Shown one piece after another: positions 26,697 to 36,164 of a stretch of 64,000 bases of DNA. Both the position numbers and the translations under genes were made by a program. The stretch lies in the NCBI GenBank assembly GCA_017460085.1, contig JAFUBQ010000007.1, positions 16,747-80,746 of the forward strand. Reading direction: 5' to 3'. Within the stretch, counting starts at the first letter, position 1. Every line of letters starts with the position of its first letter. This DNA is from Alphaproteobacteria bacterium (GTDB lineage: Bacteria; Pseudomonadota; Alphaproteobacteria; RF32; CAG-239). Under the pieces are notes generated by a model, which was not told where the DNA came from, did no database searches, and saw only the letters and a list, made by a program, of their open reading frames with translations.

Positions 26697-27335
26697 ATGA
26701 ATACATTATTAATTTGCGCCCTAGGCGGCTATTTAGCGGGTTCAATTCCGTTCGGCTTGGTGTTATGCTATCTTTTCGGATATGGCGACATTCGCAAAAT
26801 CGGCTCCGGCAACATCGGCGCCACCAATGTTTTACGCACCGGTAACAAATGGCTGGCTTTGCTTACGGTAATTTTAGATGCCTTAAAAGCCGGTTTGGCG
26901 GCCTATGCGGCTTATAAAATAGTTCCGGCAACACCGGTTATGCACTTGTGGGGGCTGAATGCACCGCTCAACACGGTTGCATCGCTTATTGCCGGCACTT
27001 GCGGTGTGTTGGGGCACAATTTTCCGATTTGGCTCAAATTTAAAGGCGGGAAAGGTGTTGCTTCAGCCTTTGGTTTCATTTTATTAACTCAGCCGGCTGT
27101 GGCTTTAGTGGCTTTTTTCATTTGGCTGGTTATGGCGTTTGCTTTTCGCTATTCATCATTTGCGGCCATTACGGCTGCAGCGGCAATGCCGTTGATTGCT
27201 TATCTGATGTGTCCGCCGATATATGCCGTGTTTTATAGTGCGCTTGCTTTGCTGGTTGTTGTGCGCCATCATGCCAATATCAAACGCTTGCTTAACGGTC
27301 AGGAAAGCAAAATCAGCTTTAAGAAAAAAGGCTAA
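26697..27335 (+). CDS. plsY: Acyl-phosphate:glycerol-3-phosphate acyltransferase
   Basis: 212-aa inner membrane enzyme of phospholipid synthesis, moving acyl groups from acyl-phosphate to glycerol-3-phosphate. Motifs: G-S-I-P-F-G, I-G-S-G-N-I-G-A-T-N-V-L-R, G-H-N-F-P-I-W-L-K-F-K-G-G-K-G-V-A and V-V-R-H-H-A-N-I-K-R-L. The frame is open 44 codons upstream, but the extension is an AT-rich stretch overlapping the HTH gene. TTGGAG before the ATG at 26697 and the normal family length support the start used. Confidence 0.93.
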   Translation: MNTLLICALGGYLAGSIPFGLVLCYLFGYGDIRKIGSGNIGATNVLRTGNKWLALLTVILDALKAGLAAYAAYKIVPATPVMHLWGLNAPLNTVASLIAGTCGVLGHNFPIWLKFKGGKGVASAFGFILLTQPAVALVAFFIWLVMAFAFRYSSFAAITAAAAMPLIAYLMCPPIYAVFYSALALLVVVRHHANIKRLLNGQESKISFKKKG

Positions 27336-27343
27336 AACACTTA

Positions 27344-28465
27344 ATGTCCGATTTAATTGAAATATTGCAAATCATTAGCACAGACGGCATCGGTCCGGTA
27401 ACATTTTATAATGCGCTTAAAAAAGGCGGCAGTGTGGCAGAGGCTATGAACATTATTGCCGCTAAAAAAACGGTTTACAGCCGCTCTCAGGCGGAAGATA
27501 TTGTGGCGCAAGCACAAAAAATCGGCGTAAAACTGATAACTTATCAGGATAAAGAATATCCCGAAGGCTTAAAACAAATTAACGATGCTCCGCCGATTAT
27601 ATATGCGCTGGGCAATATAGATTTATTGCATCATCCGGCGGCGGTGGCAATTGTTGGAGCGCGCAATGCTTCCATTGCCGGCCGCAAAATGGCCTCGCGC
27701 ATTGCATATGACTTAACGGAACGCGATGTTTTGGTGGTTTCAGGTATGGCACGCGGTATAGATTGCGCGGCGCATAAAGGCGCATTATATGCCAAAAACC
27801 GCCGCGGACCGACTATTGCCGTTTTAGGCACCGGCGTTGATGAAATTTATCCGCCGGAAAACGCTGATATTTATCATCAAATTGCTGAGCAAGGCTTGCT
27901 TATAAGCGAATTTACGCTCGGTTTGGCGGCGCAAATGTCTAATTTTCCGCGCCGCAACAGGCTGATTGCCGCTTTAACCGCCGGCACATTGGTTGTGGAA
28001 GCATCTTTGCATTCGGGCTCTCTGATTACCGCTAAATTGGCGGCTGAACATGGCAAAGAAGTTTTTGCCGTTCCCGGCTCCCCAATAGAAAGCCGTGCTG
28101 CCGGTCCGAATTATTTGATAAAACAAGGTGCATTATTAACAGAAAACGCCGATGATATACTTAATACATTAAGTATAACCCAAAATCGGCAAATAAAAAA
28201 TTATCAGCTTGAGTTGATAGGTCTTGACAAACCGCAAAATAAGGCAAATATTTCAGAACATAAAATTGTGGAGCCGGCAATAGTTAAATCACCAACCGAA
28301 AAAGTTCCTCTTTTAGAACTGATTAGTTATGAAGGTGTTGACATTGACGAGCTTCTGCGCAGCAGCGGTTTGGAGCAGGCCGATTTCTTTATGCAAATTT
28401 TAGATTTGGAATTCGGCGGCAAAATTGAGCGACAGGCCGGTAACAAAGTGGCGCGGATAAAATAG
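27344..28465 (+). CDS. dprA: DNA processing protein DprA (Smf)
   Basis: 373 aa. An N-terminal helical domain is followed by a Rossmann-like core with G-A-R-N-A-S, S-G-M-A-R-G-I-D-C-A-A-H-K-G-A-L and F-P-R-R-N-R-L-I-A-A-L. A C-terminal winged helix (about residues 315-373) completes it. It protects incoming single-stranded DNA and loads RecA in transformation. It starts 8 bp after plsY and precedes topA, the usual dprA-topA pairing. Confidence 0.94.
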   Translation: MSDLIEILQIISTDGIGPVTFYNALKKGGSVAEAMNIIAAKKTVYSRSQAEDIVAQAQKIGVKLITYQDKEYPEGLKQINDAPPIIYALGNIDLLHHPAAVAIVGARNASIAGRKMASRIAYDLTERDVLVVSGMARGIDCAAHKGALYAKNRRGPTIAVLGTGVDEIYPPENADIYHQIAEQGLLISEFTLGLAAQMSNFPRRNRLIAALTAGTLVVEASLHSGSLITAKLAAEHGKEVFAVPGSPIESRAAGPNYLIKQGALLTENADDILNTLSITQNRQIKNYQLELIGLDKPQNKANISEHKIVEPAIVKSPTEKVPLLELISYEGVDIDELLRSSGLEQADFFMQILDLEFGGKIERQAGNKVARIK

Positions 28466-28476
28466 GGAATAAAAAA

Positions 28477-30942
28477 ATGAAATTAGTGGTTGTGGAATCT
28501 CCGGCGAAAGCCAAAACAATTAATAAATATCTCGGCAGTGATTATAAGGTGCTGGCCAGCTACGGACATATCAGAGATTTGCCGAGCAAAGACGGCTCGG
28601 TTGACCCTGATAAAGATTTTGCCATGCAGTGGGAATTCAGCGGCGGCGGACGTAAACGTTTGAATGATATTATAACTGCGCTTAAAGACTGCGACACGCT
28701 TATTCTCGCCTCCGACCCAGATAGAGAAGGAGAAGCTATTGCGTGGCACATTTTAGAAGAATTAAAAGATAAGAAAAAGCTCGACGGCAAAAAAATTGAG
28801 CGTGTTGTTTTTCACGAAATTACCAAATCGGCCGTTAAAGAAGGAATAGAAAATCCGCGGCAAATTGACCAAGATTTGGTTTCTGCCTATATGGCACGCC
28901 GCGCTTTGGACTATTTAGTTGGTTTTACGCTTTCGCCGGTTTTGTGGCGCAAACTTCCGGGGTCTAAGTCGGCAGGGCGCGTGCAGTCGGTGGCTTTGCG
29001 GCTTATCTGTGAACGTGAAAACGAAATTGAAAAGTTCAAACCGGAAGAATATTGGACCATAGATGTTGATTTAATTACCGCGCATCAGGCGCAAATGACC
29101 ACGCATCTTATCAATTTAGACGGTAAAAAGCTTGCTAAATTTACGCTGAACACAGAAGAAAAAGCTCTTGCTGCCAAAGCTAAGATAGAAGCTGAGGATT
29201 TTCACATTGCAAACGTTGAGCGCAAAAAAGCTAGCCGCTATCCGGCACCGCCGTTCACAACCTCTACCTTGCAACAAGAGGCTTCGCGCAAATTGCGCTT
29301 TTCGGCCAAAAAGACCATGCAGGTGGCACAAAAACTTTATGAAGACGGTTTCATTACCTATATGCGTACCGATGCCGTTAATCTTTCTCAAGATGCCATC
29401 AAGGCTTGCCGTGAAGCTATTGAAAAATATTTTGGTGCGCCGTATTTACCGAAAACACCGAAAGAATATAAAAATAAAACCAAAAATGCTCAAGAAGCGC
29501 ACGAGGCTATTCGTCCGTCAGATGTGATGAACACACCGAAAAAAATGGAAACTAAGCTGGATAATGATGCATATCGCTTATATGAGCTGATATGGAAGCG
29601 CACGGTTGCCTGCCAGATGAATCCGGCAATTTTGGACCGTGTGGTAGTTGATGCAGCTTCAAGCGATGATAAAATTTTGCTGCGCGCCACCGGACAAGTT
29701 ATTCAGTTTGACGGTTTTTTACGGCTCTATCAAGAAGGCAAAGATGACAGCGATGAAGATGATGATAACATCATTCTGCCAAATGTTGAAACCGGTGAAA
29801 ATGTGACTAAGGGTGAAATTAAGCCAGCACAACATTTCACCACGCCGCCGCCGCGCTTCACCGAAGCCAGTTTGGTAAAACGGTTGGAAGAACTGGGTAT
29901 CGGCCGTCCTTCGACTTATGCTAATATTATTGCGGTTTTGCAAGAACGTAAATATGTTAAAGTAGATAAAATGCGTTTTATTCCAGAAGACCGCGGCCGT
30001 ATTGTGACAGTGTTTTTGGAGAATTTCTTCAAAAAATATGTGGAATATGATTTTACGGCGCAACTGGAAGAATATCTTGATGATATTTCTGCCGGTAATA
30101 TGGAATGGAAAAAGCTGCTCGGCGGTTTTTGGGCAAAGTTTATTAAAACGGTGGAAGATGTTCAGCCTCTGCAGGTTGCCGAAGTAATTGACCGCATAGA
30201 CGCTGCTCTTTCAACACACCTGTTTCCGCCGCGCGAAGATGGTTCTGACCCGCGCTCTTGTCCGGTTTGCGGTAAAGGGCATTTAAGCATCAAATTCGGA
30301 CGATTCGGAGCATTTATCGGTTGCTCGAATTATCCAACCTGTAATTATACCAAGCAGCTGGCCGATATTAAAGATGAAGAACAGGAAGCAACCGAAAAGG
30401 CTGAAACCCGCATTACAAAGAATGAAGACAAAATACTGGGGCAAATGAGCGGCGCAAACATATATTTGAAAAAAGGGCCATACGGACACTATGTTCAGCT
30501 GGGTGAAGATGCTACAGCCACCACCGAAAAGCCGAAACGCAGCTCGCTGCCGAAGTTTGTTAAACCGGAAGAATTAACGTTAGAGCAAGCGCAAATTCTT
30601 TTAAGTCTGCCGCGCGTTTTAGAAAACGGCATAGAGGTCAATATTGGCAAATTCGGCCAATATTTGAAACAAGGCGCAAAATCGCGTTCGCTTACCGGTG
30701 ATGACAATATTTTCAATATTACTGCCGAGCGCGCTGCCGAACTGCTGCAAAATGCGGTAGCTAAAGCCGAGCCAAAGCTTTTAGGCAAACATCCTAAAAG
30801 CGGCGAAGCAATTTATTTAAGCAAAGGGCGCTATGGCATGTATCTTAAATGCGGCAAAAATAATTATGCCATTCCAAAGGGTTATGCGCCAAGCAGCCTA
30901 ACCGAAGAAGATGCCGTAAAAATTGTGACGGCAAAAAAATAG
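28477..30942 (+). CDS. topA: DNA topoisomerase I
   Basis: 821-aa type IA topoisomerase. The Toprim domain starts with V-V-E-S-P-A-K-A-K-T-I and has D-P-D-R-E-G-E-A-I-A-W-H. The active-site Tyr lies in I-T-Y-M-R-T-D (about residue 294). A zinc-ribbon C-P-V-C-G-K-G ... G-C-S-N-Y-P-T-C follows near residue 590, then alphaproteobacterial-type C-terminal repeats with G-R-Y-G-M-Y. It relaxes negative supercoils. It starts 11 bp after dprA. Confidence 0.97.
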   Translation: MKLVVVESPAKAKTINKYLGSDYKVLASYGHIRDLPSKDGSVDPDKDFAMQWEFSGGGRKRLNDIITALKDCDTLILASDPDREGEAIAWHILEELKDKKKLDGKKIERVVFHEITKSAVKEGIENPRQIDQDLVSAYMARRALDYLVGFTLSPVLWRKLPGSKSAGRVQSVALRLICERENEIEKFKPEEYWTIDVDLITAHQAQMTTHLINLDGKKLAKFTLNTEEKALAAKAKIEAEDFHIANVERKKASRYPAPPFTTSTLQQEASRKLRFSAKKTMQVAQKLYEDGFITYMRTDAVNLSQDAIKACREAIEKYFGAPYLPKTPKEYKNKTKNAQEAHEAIRPSDVMNTPKKMETKLDNDAYRLYELIWKRTVACQMNPAILDRVVVDAASSDDKILLRATGQVIQFDGFLRLYQEGKDDSDEDDDNIILPNVETGENVTKGEIKPAQHFTTPPPRFTEASLVKRLEELGIGRPSTYANIIAVLQERKYVKVDKMRFIPEDRGRIVTVFLENFFKKYVEYDFTAQLEEYLDDISAGNMEWKKLLGGFWAKFIKTVEDVQPLQVAEVIDRIDAALSTHLFPPREDGSDPRSCPVCGKGHLSIKFGRFGAFIGCSNYPTCNYTKQLADIKDEEQEATEKAETRITKNEDKILGQMSGANIYLKKGPYGHYVQLGEDATATTEKPKRSSLPKFVKPEELTLEQAQILLSLPRVLENGIEVNIGKFGQYLKQGAKSRSLTGDDNIFNITAERAAELLQNAVAKAEPKLLGKHPKSGEAIYLSKGRYGMYLKCGKNNYAIPKGYAPSSLTEEDAVKIVTAKK

Positions 30943-30963
30943 TCGGCATTTTATAAAAATTGC

Positions 30964-30992
30964 TTGCAAAATGATAATGATGTGTATATACA
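30964..30992 (+). promoter_or_regulatory. Promoter of infA
   Basis: TTGCAA (30964-30969), 17-bp spacer, TATACA (30987-30992), 32 bp before the infA start codon. Confidence 0.55.
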
Positions 30993-31024
30993 AAAAACAA
31001 CGTAATAAATTTTGAGGTTTATGT

Positions 31025-31246
31025 ATGAGTAAAGAAGAATTGCTGGAATTAACCGGCGAAGTGATTGAAAAATTGCCGAATGCCATGTTTAGAGTGCGCT
31101 TGGAAAACGGGGTGGAAATTTTGGCGCATACCGCCGGAAAAATGCGCAAGTTTCGCATTCGCGTTATGGTGGGTGATAAGGTGGATATTGAAATGACTCC
31201 TTATGACTTAACCAAAGGGCGCATCACCTTCCGCCATAAGGATTAA
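31025..31246 (+). CDS. infA: Translation initiation factor IF-1
   Basis: 73-aa S1-fold protein with [14 protein letters not shown] and the C-terminal [10 protein letters not shown] signature. It binds the ribosomal A site during initiation. GAGG precedes the ATG. It is monocistronic, with its own promoter and terminator. Confidence 0.97.
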   Translation: MSKEELLELTGEVIEKLPNAMFRVRLENGVEILAHTAGKMRKFRIRVMVGDKVDIEMTPYDLTKGRITFRHKD

Positions 31247-31278
31247 TTTTACATCATATAAAAAACAAGTTATTTAAA

Positions 31279-31311
31279 TGTTGCAACCATATTATGTTGC
31301 GGCATTTTTTT
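31279..31311 (+). terminator. Terminator of infA
   Basis: 9-bp stem TGTTGCAAC/GTTGCGGCA (two wobbles) followed by seven T. Confidence 0.7.
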
Positions 31312-31330
31312 GTGTTTGATGTGTGCTGAT

Positions 31331-31375
31331 AAAAAAAAGGACTTTTCGCAGTAAAACATTGCCGGAAAAGTCCTT
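31331..31375 (-). terminator. Terminator of dnaK
   Basis: Stem AAGGACTTTTC/GAAAAGTCCTT followed by a run of T on the minus strand. It shows dnaJ is not cotranscribed. Confidence 0.8.
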
Positions 31376-31397
31376 AAATTATTTCTGAAGAAATATA

Positions 31398-33308
31398 CTA
31401 TTTAACTTCTTCGTAGTCGGCATCAACCACATTATCGTCTTTCGGAGCTTCGCTTGATGCACCGGCATCAGCACCTTGTCCGGCACCGGCAGCGCCTTGA
31501 GCTTGCTGAGCTTTATACATTGCCTCGCCAAGCTTCATTGAAGCCTGCATCAAAGCATCTGTTTTAGATTTAATATCAGCCAAATCATCTTTTTCCAAGC
31601 TTGATTTAACGGCATCAACAGCTGTGGTAATATTGCTCTTTTCCGCATCAGAAACTTTATCGCCGAATTCTTTAAGATTCTTTTCAACTTCGTGAACCAA
31701 ACCTTCAGCGTGGTTTTTAGCTTCAACTAACTCTTTTTTCTGCTTATCGGCTTCGGCATTGGCTTCGGCATCTTTCACCATTTTATTGATTTCATCTTCG
31801 CTCAAGCCGCCGGAAGCCTGAATGCGAATAGCTTGCTCTTTGTTAGTAGCCTTATCTTTTGCTGAAACATTAACAATGCCGTTGGCATCAATATCAAAAG
31901 TTACTTCAATTTGCGGCATACCGCGCGGTGCCGGCGGAATACCAACCAAATCAAACTGTCCAAGCAATTTGTTGTGTGCGGCAATTTCACGTTCACCTTG
32001 GAACACACGAATGGTTACTGCGGTTTGTCCGTCTTCGGCAGTTGAGAACACTTGACTCTTGCGTGTCGGAATTGTGGTATTGCGGTCAATTAAGCGTGTA
32101 AACACACCGCCCAATGTTTCAATACCGAGTGAAAGCGGAGTAACATCAAGCAGCAACACATCTTTAACATCCCCCATCAGCACACCGCCTTGAATGGAAG
32201 CACCAACAGCCACCACTTCATCAGGGTTAACACCTTTGTGCGGTTCTTTGCCGAAAATTTCTTTTACTTTTTCTTGAACTTTCGGCATACGCGTCATACC
32301 GCCGACCAAAATAACTTCGCTGATGTCGCTCGGTTTTAAGCCGGCATCTGCCAACGCTTTTTGACACGGACCGGCGGTTTTTTCAATTAAATCTTCAACG
32401 AGTGATTCCAACTTAGCACGTGTCATCTTAATGTTTAAGTGTTTCGGACCAGTGGCATCAGCCGTGATAAACGGCAAATTGATTTCTGTTTGCGTGGTTG
32501 AAGAAAGCTCAATTTTGGCTTTTTCCGCTGCCTCTTTCAAACGTTGCAAAGCTAGTCTGTCTGTGCGCAAATCAATACCCTGCTCTTTTTTGAATTCATC
32601 TGCTAAATAGTTAACAATGCGTTGGTCAAAGTCTTCACCGCCCAAGAATGTATCACCATTGGTGGCCTTAACTTCAAACACTCCGTCACCGATTTCCAAA
32701 ATAGAAACATCGAACGTACCGCCGCCCAAGTCATAAACAACAATGGTACCGGAAGCTTTTTTATCCATTCCGTAAGCCAAAGCTGCAGCCGTAGGTTCGT
32801 TGATAATACGCAAAACTTCCAAACCGGCAATTTTACCGGCATCTTTGGTTGCCTGACGTTGCGAGTCGTTAAAATATGCCGGCACGGTAATGACGGCTTT
32901 TTCAACTTTTTCACCTAAATAGCTTTCGGCATATTCCTTAATTTTTTGCAACACAATAGCTGAAATTTGTGATGGAGCATATTTATCGCCTTTTGCTTCA
33001 ACCCAAGCATCGCCGTTTTCACCGGAAATAATTTTAAACGGCGAATGTTCTTTAAATTTTTTCACTTCTTCCGAATCATAACGACGACCAATTAAACGTT
33101 TAATGGCGAACAATGTGTTTTCCGGATTGGTCACAGCCTGACGCTTTGCTGGATATCCGACCAAACGCTCCGTATCCGTAAATGCCACCATTGATGGCGT
33201 TGTGCGTGCGCCTTCCGAATTTTCCAACACTTTTGCTTCTTTTCCTTCCATAACGGCAAAGCAAGAGTTTGTTGTTCCTAAATCAATACCAATAACTTTA
33301 TTACTCAT
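31398..33308 (-). CDS. dnaK: Chaperone protein DnaK (Hsp70)
   Basis: 636 aa. The nucleotide-binding domain begins [11 protein letters not shown] and has [16 protein letters not shown] and [12 protein letters not shown]. The linker [16 protein letters not shown] leads to the substrate domain. The C-terminal tail is Gln/Gly/Ala-rich and ends with acidic residues. The longest frame adds 63 codons from the promoter region; GGAGGAT before the ATG used here and the family length decide the start. dnaJ is not adjacent. It is regulated by a heat-shock-type promoter. Confidence 0.97.
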   Translation of the reverse strand: MSNKVIGIDLGTTNSCFAVMEGKEAKVLENSEGARTTPSMVAFTDTERLVGYPAKRQAVTNPENTLFAIKRLIGRRYDSEEVKKFKEHSPFKIISGENGDAWVEAKGDKYAPSQISAIVLQKIKEYAESYLGEKVEKAVITVPAYFNDSQRQATKDAGKIAGLEVLRIINEPTAAALAYGMDKKASGTIVVYDLGGGTFDVSILEIGDGVFEVKATNGDTFLGGEDFDQRIVNYLADEFKKEQGIDLRTDRLALQRLKEAAEKAKIELSSTTQTEINLPFITADATGPKHLNIKMTRAKLESLVEDLIEKTAGPCQKALADAGLKPSDISEVILVGGMTRMPKVQEKVKEIFGKEPHKGVNPDEVVAVGASIQGGVLMGDVKDVLLLDVTPLSLGIETLGGVFTRLIDRNTTIPTRKSQVFSTAEDGQTAVTIRVFQGEREIAAHNKLLGQFDLVGIPPAPRGMPQIEVTFDIDANGIVNVSAKDKATNKEQAIRIQASGGLSEDEINKMVKDAEANAEADKQKKELVEAKNHAEGLVHEVEKNLKEFGDKVSDAEKSNITTAVDAVKSSLEKDDLADIKSKTDALMQASMKLGEAMYKAQQAQGAAGAGQGADAGASSEAPKDDNVVDADYEEVK

Positions 33309-33342
33309 AATTTTAATCCTCCAAAAATCATTTCTAAAGCTG

Positions 33343-33372
33343 TATATAGGATGCTGATTTTTGTTCTGCAAG
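33343..33372 (-). promoter_or_regulatory. RpoH-type heat-shock promoter of dnaK
   Basis: On the minus strand CTTG (33369-33372), 18-bp spacer, CCTATATA (33343-33350). This fits the alphaproteobacterial RpoH consensus CTTG-N17/18-C[CT]TATNT. It lies 34 bp before the start codon. Confidence 0.7.
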
Positions 33373-33462
33373 AGTTTGAATAATTTTTTTGCATTTTTTC
33401 GGAATAAATTATCAATTTGTTTGTCTGGCGGTGGATATTTTTTGTGTTTTAAGACAGATTGA

Positions 33463-33490
33463 TTGACAATATAATATTTTATTTTATGAT
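33463..33490 (+). promoter_or_regulatory. Sigma-70 promoter of ugd
   Basis: TTGACA (33463-33468), 16-bp spacer, TATGAT (33485-33490). Confidence 0.65.
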
Positions 33491-33523
33491 GTAGCAAATG
33501 AATTATTTGAAAGGATGTAAACT

Positions 33524-34849
33524 ATGAAAATAGGTATTATCGGAACAGGATATGTTGGTTTACCAACTGGTGTCGGGTTTTCTGAATTAGGTAATACGGT
33601 TGTTTGCACCGATAAAATAAAAGAAAAAATTGACGATTTGAAATCCGGTAAACTTACCATATATGAAGACGGGTTATATGATTTGTTTATTAAAAATGTG
33701 CAAAACGGCCGTTTAAGCTTCACTACTAATATGCGAAAAGCCGTGTCTGATGCCGATATTGTATTTTTGGCGGTTGGAACCCCGCCACACCCGCTAACCT
33801 ACGAAGCAGACTTAAAATACATTTATGCTGCCGCCGTTGAACTGGCCGACTACTTAACCGACTATACCGTAATTGCAGTTAAATCCACTGTTCCTGTCGG
33901 GACCGGTGATAATATAGAACAACTTATCCGTAACAAAAATCCGGCAGCACGTTTTGATGTGATTTCCGTTCCTGAATTTTTACGCGAAGGGTTTGCTATT
34001 CATGATTTTTTTAATCCGGACCGCGTTGTTATCGGTACTAATTCGCAAAAGGCCTTGAACATAATAAAAAAATTATATCTGCCGTTTGCCGATAAAACCA
34101 AAATGCTTTATGTAACACGGCGTTCAAGTGAAACTATAAAATATGCTTCCAATGCCTTTTTGGCTATGAAAATTCACTATATTAACGAAATGGCAGATTT
34201 TTGTGAAAAAGCCGGAGCCGATGTGCGCGAAGTTGCAGCAGGAATGGGATTAGATGCCAGAATCGGCAATCGTTTTCTTAATGCTGGACTGGGATTCGGT
34301 GGCAGCTGCTTCCCTAAAGATACTATGGCAATGGCCTATATGGCACGAGCGGTAGGCGCACCGATAGAATTAATTGAAACAACCATATCCGGAAACAAAA
34401 AACGCAAACAAAAAATGGCAAATCGAATTTTAGAGGCAATTGCGGATATTAAGCAAGCCAAAATTGCCATTTGGGGTTTGGCATTTAAGGACGGCACTGA
34501 TGATTGTCGTCAAAGTCCTGCAATAGAAGTAATTGAAGAACTACTGAAGCATAATGCCAATATTACAGCTTTTGACCCGAAGGCAATGGGAACAGCATGT
34601 CAGATTTTGGGAAATAAAGTCAGCTATGCCGATGATATGTATCAAGCCGCCAAAGATGCAGATGTTTTGGTTATATTGACTGAATGGAAACAATTTTCTG
34701 CTGCTGATCTTGAGATGTTATCACAGCTTATGAAGCAACAAAAAATTCTTGATTTCCGCAATATGCTGAATGCCAAAGAAGCCATAAAGGCCGGATTTGA
34801 ATATCAATGCATCGGTCGATGCTTTGCAAATAATCAGAAGGAAAAATAA
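33524..34849 (+). CDS. ugd: UDP-glucose 6-dehydrogenase
   Basis: 441 aa. NAD-binding G-T-G-Y-V-G-L-P at the N-terminus, T-V-P-V-G-T-G-D, the substrate segment E-F-L-R-E-G, and the catalytic Cys in G-F-G-G-S-C-F-P-K-D (about residue 263). It oxidises UDP-glucose to UDP-glucuronate for surface polysaccharide; a related UDP-sugar dehydrogenase is the alternative. AAAGGAT precedes the ATG. No polysaccharide genes surround it. pgpA starts 1 bp later. Confidence 0.92.
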   Translation: MKIGIIGTGYVGLPTGVGFSELGNTVVCTDKIKEKIDDLKSGKLTIYEDGLYDLFIKNVQNGRLSFTTNMRKAVSDADIVFLAVGTPPHPLTYEADLKYIYAAAVELADYLTDYTVIAVKSTVPVGTGDNIEQLIRNKNPAARFDVISVPEFLREGFAIHDFFNPDRVVIGTNSQKALNIIKKLYLPFADKTKMLYVTRRSSETIKYASNAFLAMKIHYINEMADFCEKAGADVREVAAGMGLDARIGNRFLNAGLGFGGSCFPKDTMAMAYMARAVGAPIELIETTISGNKKRKQKMANRILEAIADIKQAKIAIWGLAFKDGTDDCRQSPAIEVIEELLKHNANITAFDPKAMGTACQILGNKVSYADDMYQAAKDADVLVILTEWKQFSAADLEMLSQLMKQQKILDFRNMLNAKEAIKAGFEYQCIGRCFANNQKEK

Positions 34850-34850
34850 A

Positions 34851-35348
34851 ATGAAACAACTTAAATTTTATAAATTTTTATGCCACGCATTATGCAGCGG
34901 ATTTGGTGTTGGCTACTGTCCTATTGCATCGGGAACAGCCGGTTCATTAGAAACATTGCCTTTTGCTTTTTTAGTTGCATATTTTTATGGATTTTGTGGT
35001 ATTATGGCTGCCACGGCAGTTAGCTTTGTTATTGGTGTAATTGCCAGTAAAGAAGTTTTGAAATATACCAGGCATGACCCTTCGCTGATTATTATTGATG
35101 AAGTTGCCGGCCAATTGTTGAGTTTTGCTTTGGTTGCCAATGCCTTAATTGGCAATTTACATGCTTGGTGGACTTATATTATCGGATTTGGATTGTTTCG
35201 TTTGTTTGATATAACTAAACCGCAGCCGGCCAAATTTTTTGACGCCAAAGTTCTTAATGCTTGGGGCGTTATGCTTGATGACATTGCTGCCGGAATATAT
35301 GCAGCAATTGTTCTGTATATTATCCAATTATATTTGCCGATTTTATAG
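34851..35348 (+). CDS. pgpA: Phosphatidylglycerophosphatase A
   Basis: 165-aa membrane phosphatase that makes phosphatidylglycerol. The motifs G-F-G-V-G-Y-C-P-I-A-S-G-T-A-G-S, I-I-I-D-E-V-A-G-Q, L-F-R-L-F-D-I-T-K-P and M-L-D-D-I-A-A-G-I-Y are all present. The frame opens upstream inside ugd, but AAGGAAAAAT before the ATG at 34851 supports a start 1 bp after the ugd stop. Confidence 0.92.
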   Translation: MKQLKFYKFLCHALCSGFGVGYCPIASGTAGSLETLPFAFLVAYFYGFCGIMAATAVSFVIGVIASKEVLKYTRHDPSLIIIDEVAGQLLSFALVANALIGNLHAWWTYIIGFGLFRLFDITKPQPAKFFDAKVLNAWGVMLDDIAAGIYAAIVLYIIQLYLPIL

Positions 35349-35349
35349 C

Positions 35350-36042
35350 TTAAAAATATTTCCACACTATGCTGCAACCATTGGTTGAACCGCAACCGCA
35401 AGCAATTGCCGCTTGCGCCTTAGTGATAGGGAGATTAGATTTTTGCCCGCCCGCACATGCAATCATCAAACCTTGTGAGGCATTTTTTCCATCACAACTT
35501 GCACCGTTTTTCTGAAATTGAATCTCAGTAATATCGGCAACGCTTTCAACCGTAGATTCTGAAGCTGATTTTTTAGTTGTACCACTCACTTTAATCCCCA
35601 TAAGTCCGGAAGAACCTGCCCCCCAATCGTTGCTTGCTAAGGCGACACATGCACTACGCGACAATCCAGTAAATTCCAGCAAAAATGTTTTTTTATCATT
35701 CTTAATTTTTGAAACACCCTGCCCAATATTTCCGCTGCCAATATAAACATCTCCGCCAAAAATATTTGTTAATTTTCCTTCACTGTTCTTATCAACCATT
35801 TCTTGCGGAACAATTTCAGATTTTACGGCAGAAAGATTATTCAAACCATTATATGAAGTTTGTTGCAAATATAGAGTGCGAATATTGGCCACGATTGATG
35901 TAATTTGTTTTTCCGTTTCATTCAACCTGTATCTGTTCATCGCCTTAGTATAACCGGCAATTCCGCCAACCGTTAAAACCCCTATAATCGCCAGCACACC
36001 GAGCATTTCAATCATTGAACGGCCATATTCATTCATCTTCAT
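35350..36042 (-). CDS. Type IV prepilin-like protein
   Basis: 230 aa. A short leader ending E-Y-G is followed by R-S-M-I-E-M-L-G-V-L-A-I-I-G-V-L. This is a prepilin-type N-terminus with Glu at +5 of the mature protein, but Arg in place of the usual Phe at +1. The rest is soluble with several Cys near the C-terminus (C-D-G-K, A-C-G-C-G-S-T-N-G-C). It is probably a type IV pilin or pseudopilin of the PilS kind. No assembly genes are nearby, so secretion must use a system encoded elsewhere. It ends 1 bp from the end of pgpA on the other strand. Confidence 0.8.
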   Translation of the reverse strand: MKMNEYGRSMIEMLGVLAIIGVLTVGGIAGYTKAMNRYRLNETEKQITSIVANIRTLYLQQTSYNGLNNLSAVKSEIVPQEMVDKNSEGKLTNIFGGDVYIGSGNIGQGVSKIKNDKKTFLLEFTGLSRSACVALASNDWGAGSSGLMGIKVSGTTKKSASESTVESVADITEIQFQKNGASCDGKNASQGLMIACAGGQKSNLPITKAQAAIACGCGSTNGCSIVWKYF

Positions 36043-36079
36043 TAAATTTTCTTTCTAATATTTATTGCCTATAAATAAA

Positions 36080-36108
36080 GACGTAGCAAAATTTGCCGTT
36101 TAAGTCAA
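36080..36108 (-). promoter_or_regulatory. Sigma-70 promoter of the prepilin gene
   Basis: TTGACT (36103-36108), 17-bp spacer, TACGTC (36080-36085) on the minus strand. Confidence 0.55.
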
Positions 36109-36164
36109 TATAAAATACGATATATTACTTTTGGCTGGAATAAAATGAAAAAATATTTTCGGTT

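Noticed and set aside
31398..33497. 63-codon N-terminal extension of DnaK
   Set aside because: It covers the RpoH promoter and the real ribosome binding site; the family starts at the ATG at 33308.
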